Assembly: GCA_015680635.1 (NCBI GenBank)
Contig: JAABOA010000275.1
Location: 1 to 16,646, forward strand
DNA length: 16,646 bases
DNA from: Lunasporangiospora selenospora
Taxonomy: Eukaryota > Mortierellomycota > Mortierellomycetes > Mortierellales > Mortierellaceae
Direction: 5' to 3'
A model generated the notes under the pieces. It had not been told where the DNA came from. It saw only the letters and a list, made by a program, of their open reading frames with translations, and did not search any database. Of the stretch, positions 1 through 8,393 are shown piece by piece. Position 1 is the first letter of the stretch, and each line of letters starts with the position of its first letter. Position numbers and translations under genes: made by a program.

Positions 1-296
1 CGAACTAACGTTGAACATCCCTCGACCGCCAAACGGTGCGAATCGTATTTCCTCTCATCCCGCGTTCTTCCTTTTCACCCGACTTGATTGACGCCCTGCC
101 ACCTTTCGCCCGCTCTACTTTTACCTCTGCCAATGTTCCACCTACTCCCTCGGTCATAAACGTTCATTGCTCCGCACTCATTGCATTGCTTCCCGTTGCA
201 TGCACATGTGCATCCATCCTAATTCGATCTGATTCGATCTGATTTGGGAAGACCTTTTACTCTCCTTCTGTGTCCTCCTAAATACACACATTCCCA
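1..296 (+). promoter_or_regulatory. Upstream region and probable 5' leader of the zinc-finger regulator gene
   Basis: No convincing gene is seen here. The stretch is pyrimidine-rich and ends in an A/C-rich run directly before the ATG at 297, as in many fungal leaders. It holds two short ATG-started frames, at 133-159 (8 codons) and 200-232 (10 codons), which would be upstream ORFs if the transcript begins far enough left. A 14-bp perfect palindrome lies at 200-213 and contains the E-box-like core CACATGTG. A 10-bp direct repeat (attcgatctg) occupies 222-241. The transcription start cannot be placed from sequence. Confidence 0.5.
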
Positions 297-3200
297 ATGT
301 CTAGTACACTCGACTCAGCCTCGCCGTCCTATCCACTTCACCCACATTCGTCCTTCTCAGTTTCTATTCCCTCTCATCCAGGTCTCGCTCCTCCAGCACC
401 GGCATCGGCCCTAACGTTCATATCCCCTGCCACCGTCTCCAAACCGCGATCTCGCTCGCCATCGTTCCCGCCATCACCTTCACCCTCACCCACCTGCTCG
501 CCCACACCGCCAGCTCGTCTCCCAATTGTGCCACCTTCGTACCTGACTACAGATCGCCCTTCACTCCTCTCCCCCCCTTCCTCTATTTCGACATCCTTTG
601 ACCAGACATCACTCGTTGATAGTCAAGGTCTCTTGTCGGGTGGCCTCTCTGTTCCTCTTGTCACTGGTCCTGGTCTAGACACTACCTACAAGACCATGAC
701 TACTGAACCCGATGTCATCACTTCCAATGCCACCATGGCTGCTGCCACGGGCGTCCCTGCCCCTGTCCACTTCGCACCCACTCTTCCTTCATCCATCCCA
801 CACCTCAGCATTTCCTCGCCTCAAGGGTTTGCGCCAGGACCATTCTCAGAGTCCACTTCTGCATTTGGTCAGCTCCAGTTCACTCCACCTTCATCCTCTA
901 ACGGCAACAGCTCGCTCGCCAGCATGGATCAACCTCGGCCATTCCAACATCAGTCACAGCCGTCCGAGAACCCTGATCGGCCCTACCAGTGTCCTGTCTG
1001 CCCAAAGTCTTTTTATCGCCTCGAGCACTCGACGCGTCACATCCGAACACATACAGGCGAGAAGGCCCATGCATGCCAGTTCCCAGGCTGTTCTAAACGG
1101 TTCTCCCGCAGTGATGAGCTGACACGCCACGCACGCATCCATACAGGCTCTAATGCCAAGTCACTCCGGATCTCAACCAGAGGTCTCTCTCGGTCCTCAA
1201 TCTCGGCCTCATCTGAGACCGCAACCCCGACAACTGGTGCTTCGCTCTTCTCTGCTACACCTTCAGTATTATCCACCTCGGCACCTGCGGGCACAGGATT
1301 CGGTACTGGCTCTGGTCTAACTCTAGGACAAAGTTCGGGATTTGGTTCAAGCTTCGGATTTGGTTTCGGCCAAAGCTCGACCGAATCGATGAGCACGCTC
1401 GCTAGCGGTCCCACGCCTCCCCGCGCTCGCCTGTCAATGATCTCGGTCGTTGGAATGCATGCACCCCCGCCCCCGGCCATCTCCGTCTCTTATGGCGACT
1501 CGCCCACTCCCTCTCCCTCTCCCTCACCCCCGCCTCTTTCTCCTCAACCTTTATCGGAGTTCTTCCCGTCCTCCCCCGCCGCACCGGCATCAGCACCACC
1601 ATTCATGGCCAATCAAGCATTTGCCCAAGGCGCGCCAACACTTTTTGCACCTTTTTCTGCCGATACTCTCCTATCCCCTCAGTCGCATATGTCCCCTGGC
1701 TCACTTTCGCCTGCTGCCGAAGACACCATCCCAACAATGCCAGGCCCGCTAATGCGACGGAGTAGCATGCAAATCCCTGCCAGAATGGATATGCCTACAA
1801 TGGTCCCTGGAGCCGCTGCGCAGCCTGCAATGTCCATGATGTTCAATACAGGTATAACAAAAAAGAAAACAAAAAAGTCTGTTGTTTGCTCAAAAAAGAT
1901 TGCATTCATTTCAATGACACGAACCCTGTTGGAATAACCATCTCTTTCTTTCTTATCTAACGAATCTTGTATGATGATGATGATGATGATGATGATAGCG
2001 ATGGGTCATCCCGGCGCTCCGGCAATGATGATGAACTTTAGCCCCGAATCTATGCTATCTCAAGTGTCCATCCCACCGCCACTACAGCACCGCCATCCTG
2101 TGAGCAATTACGGAGGCAATGTAATGGATTTTGGGCCAGCTATGGCGGATCTCGGGATGGATGGACCACCAAAGAAGTCTCATCATTGCCCTTGGCCCAA
2201 CTGCCACAAGACCTTTACGCGATCTGCTCATTTGGCTCGCCATGTCCGATCTCATGGAGGCGAAAAGCCTTATGCTTGTCCACATGAAGGCTGTGGCAAG
2301 CAGTTCTCGCGTTCAGATGTTCTCAAGGAGCATATTAGGATTCACGACGCGAACAAGGTCCGCAAGCGTAAAGTCCGTCAATCCGATGGCCATCCTAACA
2401 AGATGACTGCCACAGCTGCTGCATCAACACCTACCGCTAGCCACCACTCTCCAAGTGCCAGTGCTGGAACTGGAGTGAATTCCGCTGACATAGCAATCGA
2501 GACGTCCCCTTCTCCCATTACAGCCGGTATCAGCTCTGGAGGAGCAAGCAGGACTGATGCTGGGATGGGATCTTCATCACTCCCAGCTAGTATGAGTAGC
2601 CAAGAGATGGCCCAGTTGATGGCAATCCCCCCTCCACTGACTCGGCGAACACCAGATGGATTGTTTGCACCTTCGGAGGCAGTGTATGCTAATACCTTCC
2701 AAACTCCTAATCTACGTCTCGGCAATATCAATGCGGGAATGAGGAATACATCCGTGGATATGGATATGGGCATGGGTATGAATATGGATATGAGCATACC
2801 GATGAATACCGTCTCTCCACATCAAGCACAGCTTCATATGTTCCAGCAGCATCAGCAACAACAACAGTATCAAAAGCCGCCACCTCAGCGCCTACAGCCC
2901 ACCATATTCAGCCAATCCAGCACTTCATTCTCCCAAGATCCTGCAGCACCTCTGACAGTGTCCAGGCCATTGCAACTAACAGGTGCATTCTATGTCCCTG
3001 AGACATTGCGCAATAGTTCAAGTGCAGGAATCAGTGATAGCAACATGGCGCTTGGACTGAGTCTTGTGGGAAATGCGCCGATCGCGGCCTGGCAACTTGA
3101 AGCACAGGGTGGTGGATTGAGAGTTGCCAGAGGAGGAAATATGATTGAAGCGATGCAAGGACACCAGCGCCTTGATTCCATGACTCCTGTAGCAAATGAC

Positions 3201-3785
3201 TTTTCAGCCATGAACAGCCCACCCAACAACCAGTTTCTTCAGCAGCAACAGCAGCAGCAGCAGCAGCAACAGCATCCAGGGCCAATGTCGTTCATGGGGG
3301 CGTCTCCTTCTTCAACCTTGAGCTCTAGCTTTCAAGGGTCAGCCAGCATTGTTGGATCTCCCGTGTATGACCAACAACAGATCCAATCATCACGTTTCGG
3401 TCAAGAAACAAGTCCATTCCAGGAACAGCTCACGAATGCAATGGGACAGCTTTCTAGCTCAAGCCCCTCGCTCCCTCCTCAGATGCAAGAGCAACAGCAG
3501 CAAGAATTCTCACCATCCTTCGGGCTACAAGATCGAGCCATGACTCAAGCTCCCGCTTCATCCGTGTACTCACTTTCACCACCCGCCGACGACGGTTCTC
3601 TAATGATTCCAATGGGGATGACTATTGCCTCAACCACTTCATCCTCAAACACCACACTGGCAACGAACACTCCAGTCTTGCTGGAGATGATACCCGAGGA
3701 AGAGATGTTGGCCAAAAGTGTAAGAGGTCTCCCTCGAGCGACCATGAACTCTATAGAGGACCACCTTGACGGCCAAAATATGTAA
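297..3785 (+). CDS. C2H2 zinc-finger transcription factor with two separated finger pairs (first pair Mig1/CreA-like)
   Basis: Two exons, 297-1851 and 1999-3785, give 1,113 residues. The intron starts GTATAA, has a CTAAC branch site at 1957-1961 and ends TAG at 1998; phase is kept (G|CG, Ala). Fingers 1 and 2 have ligands C232, C235, H248, H252 and C260, C265, H278, H282. The linker is TGEKA and the helices (RLEHSTR, RSDELTR) match those of Mig1/CreA, which bind GC-boxes. Fingers 3 and 4 (C582, C587, H600, H604; C612, C617, H630, H634) use linker GGEKP and are followed by a basic KVRKRKVR segment, a likely nuclear signal. The rest is Ser/Pro-rich, with an FG-rich patch near 332-362, an SP repeat, a Met-rich dipeptide patch near 770-787 and a Gln run from about 933. 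A sequence-specific nuclear regulator is well supported. Target genes, and repressor or activator role, are not. Two independent genes would be the alternative, but each would lack half the fingers and the first would end in intron-like sequence. Confidence 0.85.
1852..1998 (+). other. Intron of the zinc-finger gene, containing an (ATG)n microsatellite
   Basis: This is the inferred 147-nt intron. Donor is G|GTATAA, branch CTAAC with its A at 1960, acceptor GATAG. Between branch site and acceptor lies a run of about eight ATG/GAT triplets (1971-1994). If read as coding it becomes a run of methionines and a false start for the second half of the gene. No other AG occurs between the branch site and 1998, so acceptor choice is clear. 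Confidence 0.8.
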
Positions 3786-4427
3786 TAGTGCTACTACTAC
3801 TGCCGTTATTATTTTATTATTACTCCATCCTTCTCCTTTGGCCAGCGATGGAAGATCCACGCGGTCATACTGTTACATAATACCTCCCACTGTTAGTCAT
3901 GTTTTTAGCTACTCATGTTCACTATCATATTACTGCATCTTAGTGTCTTTCCAACACAGCATAAGAGAAAAAAATATACGTAGACTTTTATATTATTATT
4001 ATTATTATTATTATTATTTTTTTTTAAAATTAAATTATCTATGCATTGTTACAAATGAGAACTTTGTGAGCACCCCTTAATCCTTTTTCTTTCTCCATTT
4101 CCCCAATTCCAAAGTCCCAAGGGCTTCCGAGAGATATAATAAAAAGGGCACGAAGCATCGTTCATTTCCTCCCATCGCTTTATCCCTCTCCTTCCAGCCC
4201 TCTCCTTCATCGTCTTCTCCTGCATTTCGCACGAGTCTGTCTAGCAACTGGGCGTAGTTCATTAATAACAGACCTAGCCAGGGTCATAAAAACAAAACAA
4301 CAAAACCACCGCTACACTCCCTCTTCCCCTGACACTTGTTCACTCCCCTTCCCTCGACGGAACATTGAACCACCCACAAAAAAAATCATTACGCGACAAT
4401 ACTTTCTGAGGGTAAAAACATTCCACC
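3786..4427. other. Intergenic: 3' end of the zinc-finger gene, then deacetylase promoter and leader
   Basis: No supported gene is seen. The left part (to about 4030) is AT-rich and includes an ATT triplet run followed by a T run at about 3990-4023, presumably 3' untranslated or just beyond. The right part (4190-4427) is CT-rich and then A/C-rich, the usual look of a fungal promoter and 5' leader. A TATAATAAAA element at 4135-4144 lies about 290 nt before the ATG at 4428 and might be a TATA box. No canonical AATAAA was noticed for the upstream gene. Confidence 0.55.
3990..4024. repeat. (ATT)n triplet microsatellite followed by a poly-T tract
   Basis: About eight or nine ATT units run directly into a T run of about eleven, about 200 nt beyond the zinc-finger gene stop. 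It is probably 3'-untranslated or intergenic sequence. No function is inferred. Confidence 0.85.
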
Positions 4428-7400
4428 ATGGCACAAAGAGGCGATTCTGAGGTACATTGTCCAAGCAAACTATTACCCTTTCATTGGAGGGTCTGATGAA
4501 ACATTTGGGAAACACAAAAAAAAAACAAATGCTTGATGGAGAAGAACACATTGTGGAGGGAACTAGCCATGTGTCCTGATCAGGGCTATTTTTTTATTTT
4601 TTTTATTTTCTATACCTCCACAGTTGAACCTCGTGGCGCTATCAGAATATGTCCAACTAATAATTTATATTGCTTCTATCTTACTCTTGCTTGTCTGGTG
4701 ATTCTTGGTCGTTCTTTGTCTTGATCACCGAACCCAACCAACCAACCAACCAACCAACCAACCTAAAATGGGATGGGCAAAAATCCAATCATACTCAGAC
4801 GGCAACAGGATTCAACACGTCGTTGCTTCAGCCCCTTGACAACCAGCATCAACATGTAGCCGAGCCCAAGAAACGAGTCGCATACTTTTACGATCAGAAC
4901 ATTGGCAACTATCACTATGGACCTGGTCATCCTATGAAACCCCATCGAATCAGGATGTGCCATAGTCTGGTGATGAATTATGGACTTTACAACAAGATGG
5001 AGATTTATGTAAGTCGACTCAGGGGTGGATGAGTGACGCTCATATCACCGTATACGTTGTATGATTTTTCTTCTTTGAATAGTAGGATAATTGAGCTCGA
5101 TAAAGAAGGAGGGACAAAATCGGGACGTCGTTGATTCTCATCAAAAGACCGAGTACCAACTTTTTTTTTTTATTCAACCAATTTCTTCCAAATGCTCCAT
5201 AGCGCGCCAGACCTGGAAGCAAAAAAGAGATGACCGCCTTTCACACGAATGAGTATATTGATTTCTTGTCAAGGGTCTCGCCTGAAAACATGGACAACTA
5301 TGCCAAGGAGCAGATCAAGTGTAAGTCCTCCTCCTCCTCCTCCTCCCCCCTTCTTGTCTTCTCCTTTCCCTTTTTCCTCTTCTTCCTTCTTCCCCTCATG
5401 ACCCCCACCCAAGCAGTCTATCATGCGGAACAAGGCGACGGGAGCGCAGCATTTACAGGACTTGCGCCCATCTTGAAATTGGAACCATGACAGGATTTCT
5501 CTACTTTGAGTGGAGAGAATTGTGAGCGCTATTTTTGCTATTAGTCGAAACTGGGAAAGGAATAGGAGAATGTTATGTAATTGATGCATGACTTGAGAAG
5601 GAGGGGAGAGGGAGCAATGGATCGAGAAAAAGAGAGAAGAGGAAAAGCTATAGCTAGGAGAAGCGATGGACAAACAAACTCCCGGCTTTGCTCTAATTTT
5701 TTATGTTCCATGTTTTCTTTTACTGCGTGCATGAATAGTCAATGTGGGCGATGACTGTCCAATTTTTGAGGGGCTCTTTGAGTACTGTCAGCTGTCCGCA
5801 GGAGGATCCATGGGTATGTGTTCAATTGTGAAGGATTGAGGGGCCTAACGAGAAAGACGACGTTCTATACTTTTTTCTTTTTTTTTCATTTGGCTTTCTG
5901 AATACGTCTCTTTTACGATTGGTACATATTTTAAGTACTAACTTTCTTTCTCTCTCACTCTTTTTTTTCTCCCTCCCTCTCTTTTTTTTTCTCTCTCTCT
6001 CCTTGTAATTTTGGAATAATCTTTTTGCTAGAGGGAGCTGCAAGACTGAACAATGGGTCGTGTGATATCGCGGTCAACTGGGCTGGAGGACTCCATCATG
6101 CTAAAAAATCTGAAGCGAGTGGATTCTGCTATGTTAACGATATTGTCTTGGCGATTCTTGAGTTGCTGCGATACCACCCTCGAGTTCTCTATATCGACAT
6201 TGATATCCATCATGGCGACGGTGTCGAGGAAGCATTCTACACTACGGATCGGGTCATGACAGTTAGCTTTCACAAGCATGGAGAATATTTCCCAGGAACT
6301 GGAGAAGTGAGAGTAAGTCTTTGCTTGCTAATTCACATTGTGGAGAGAGAAGCGCTTTGTGCGTGAGAGTGTGTATTTGCGGAACAAATCACTATGAGCC
6401 AGTTTACTACTCTGTGGATAGTACGCTGACTATATTATTTTGATTCCGTCTTTTAGGATGTTGGTGCGGGGACAGGGAAGTATTATGCTGTGAACTTTCC
6501 ACTGAGGGACGGTATTGATGATGTGACCTACAAGAGCGTTTTTGAGCCTGTCATCCAACATGTGGTCGATTGGTACAAACCAGGAGCAATTGTTCTTCAG
6601 TGTGGTGCCGACTCACTGAGTGGTGACAAGCTAGGATGTTTCAATCTCTCTATGAAGGGTAAGGGCAACGACAAAAAAGGGCCACATCTCCTTGACAATC
6701 ACCTACATGAAAAGATATTGAGGCACCCCAACGCTTGACTGACTCGTATTGTCATTGGCGCATTCTCGAATTTTTTTTAGGACATGCCAATTGCGTGGCA
6801 TTCGTGAAGAAATTGAACCTGCCTTTGCTCCTCCTCGGTGGTGGTGGATACACGATGCGTAATGTTTCACGCGCGTGGTGTTATGAGACTGGCATTGCCG
6901 TCGGACAGGAAGTTGGACCTGATATGCCCTTCAACGACTATTACGAATATTTCGGACCAGATTACAAGTTGGATGTGAAGCCGAGTAATATGGACAATGC
7001 CAATTCAGTCGAGTACTTAGAAAAGATTAAGCAACAAGTGTTTGAAAACTTGGCACGGTCCAAGGGAGCACCTTCGGTCCAGATGCAGCCTGTTCCCAGG
7101 GATTTGGATCTTTCTGATGATGAGGACATGGATGATCCAGAGAAACGTCATCCTCGTAAGTGGATTCGGCGACTCTTTTTCAAAATGATATCTAGATGGT
7201 GCGCAAAGTACTCTTCTTTCTGACCCATCTTTACCATTGTGAACTACCGATACTAGAGAGACTGTGGGACAAAAAGGTTGTGCCAGACAATGAGTATGAT
7301 GAATCGGAGGATGAAGAGACCAATTCGCTTCATGGTATCCGGTACTCGAAATCGGTACGACATGGAAGGGTGTCGAAATCTGACAACAATTTTAGAGTTG

Positions 7401-8056
7401 ACGGTGTCTTGAACAATGGATCTTCTTCAGAAAATTCTCAACAGCAACAACAATCAGAATCATCCAAGAAAAGCGGGAATGTAGACTCGCTACCGGCTGC
7501 AGCCACCCGGTTGCAGACGGATGCCATTTCTTCTTCTACCCCTTCTAATAATACTAGTCATCAGGTCAGTAGCTCGTCCGATACTACATCACAAGAGCCT
7601 GTCAGAGTGGATGGAAACAACACCGCGACTATTGTCATCACCAAGGCGGAGCCCACAGAGGATGTGGTGGTCAAGGAAGCGGACGATCAAAGCATAAAGC
7701 AACTCCAAAACGAACAACAGCATGGTCAAACGACGACGACAAGCTCTGGAGCTGATGCACCTACAGTTCCTGCATCAGCAGAGTCTGTGTCAAAGGAAGA
7801 AAAGGATGGGGATGTCATTATGGGATCTGATGAGGGGATTGCCATGACGGCGGCAGCGGCGACAACACCAGCTGCCTCGGAGGCAGAGCCCGCAGAGACC
7901 ACGCCAGCATTAGTCCCGTCAAGTACCGCGACAGACAACGCTGCTGCCTCTGCTACCAATCCAAAGGATTCTTCGTCATCCTCTACTGCGGAAGCGACGG
8001 TCACAGCCACGAATGCTGATGCTGGGCATGACACAGAGATGACTGAGGCTTCATGA
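4428..8056 (+). CDS. RPD3: Class I histone deacetylase, RPD3/HDAC1 type, with long low-complexity C-terminal tail
   Basis: Removes acetyl groups from histone lysines as the Zn-dependent catalytic subunit of Rpd3/Sin3-type nuclear complexes. Exons: 4428-4451, 4799-5008, 5203-5320, 5739-5813, 6032-6312, 6457-6658, 6781-7155, 7257-8056; 694 residues. The catalytic domain covers about 33-400 and aligns to human HDAC1 with a constant shift of 24. All key residues are present: H164/H165 in [10 protein letters not shown], zinc ligands D200 and H202 in [12 protein letters not shown]288 in CGADSLSGD, and Y327 in GGGGYT. Acidic segments ([23 protein letters not shown]) follow, then about 250 residues rich in Ser, Thr, Ala and Gln. 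Filamentous-fungal RpdA has a comparable extension. Exons 2-8 are secure. Exon 1 (MAQRGDSE) is inferred from a CCACCATGG context, a GTACAT donor and a phase-0 acceptor (TCAG at 4798), because no in-frame ATG exists in exon 2. Nearby phase-0 acceptors at 4831 and 4846 would only trim the variable N-terminus. Confidence 0.93.
4734..4763. repeat. (CAAC)n tetranucleotide microsatellite
   Basis: About seven and a half CAAC units. In the deacetylase model it lies inside intron 1 (4452-4798), about 35 nt before the acceptor. The ATG just downstream (4768) opens only a 23-codon frame and is not in frame with the deacetylase. Confidence 0.85.
5943..6002 (+). repeat. Long polypyrimidine tract in deacetylase intron 4
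   Basis: Nearly pure C/T sequence with T runs and CT dinucleotides, inside the 5814-6031 intron just before its acceptor (TTTTTGCTAG). It is consistent with a strong 3' splice-site tract, though much longer than needed. Confidence 0.75.
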
Positions 8057-8393
8057 TAAAGATAGCTTCTTGATAGGAACATTTTTGGATTAAAGGCTTC
8101 AAAAGATTAAAAAAAAAAGGGGGGGGGGGAGACTACGACGTTGAATTCAGTTCCCCTTTTCGACGAAACCAATGGAAAGAACAAAAGATATTTTCATACG
8201 AGTGAAGAGTGAGGTGTCTATGTTCCACCGAGGTTTTTTTTTATTCAATTTTTTAGTACAGGTAGTTTGAAAGTAAGAGCAAAGGGTAAGCACAAAGGGA
8301 CGGTTGAGGGGAGGGGAAATAATGAATTAGTAGAAAGAGAAGAAAGGAAAAGAAAAGAAGGCAAGGCATCGATGTATGAGAAAGGAAAAAGAA
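8057..8393. other. Tail-to-tail intergenic segment between the deacetylase and PCF11
   Basis: This 337-nt stretch lies between two converging stop codons, with no supported gene. It holds a striking A10G11 run (8109-8129) about 50 nt after the deacetylase stop. On the minus strand it has an AATAAA hexamer (8245-8240) about 150 nt after the PCF11 stop. Both 3' untranslated regions probably share this segment, so the transcripts may overlap. Confidence 0.7.
8240..8245 (-). terminator. Candidate polyadenylation signal AATAAA for PCF11
   Basis: The hexamer AATAAA is read on the minus strand, followed by an A-rich stretch, about 150 nt past the PCF11 stop at 8394. Position and strand fit a poly(A) signal. 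Fungal signals are degenerate, so use is not certain. Confidence 0.5.

Noticed and set aside
1037-1480. Minus-strand frame of 147 codons
   Set aside because: Antisense to the Mig1-like fingers and Ser/Pro-rich part of the zinc-finger gene; no domain.
1971-2000. ATG run as the start codon of a separate zinc-finger gene
   Set aside because: It sits between a CTAAC branch site and a TAG acceptor, and splicing 1851 to 1999 keeps the frame and joins both finger pairs.
4077-4262. Minus-strand 61-codon frame with ATG (begins MNYAQLLDRL)
   Set aside because: It lies in the likely promoter of the deacetylase, is short, matches no family I know and has a lysine-rich low-complexity end. Kept only as a weak possibility.
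4768-4839. ATG at 4768 as the deacetylase start
   Set aside because: It opens a 23-codon frame that is out of frame with the catalytic domain and stops at TGA.
7726-8082. Minus-strand frame of 118 codons rich in Ala/Val/Ser
   Set aside because: Mirror image of the Ala/Ser/Thr-rich deacetylase tail; antisense shadow.
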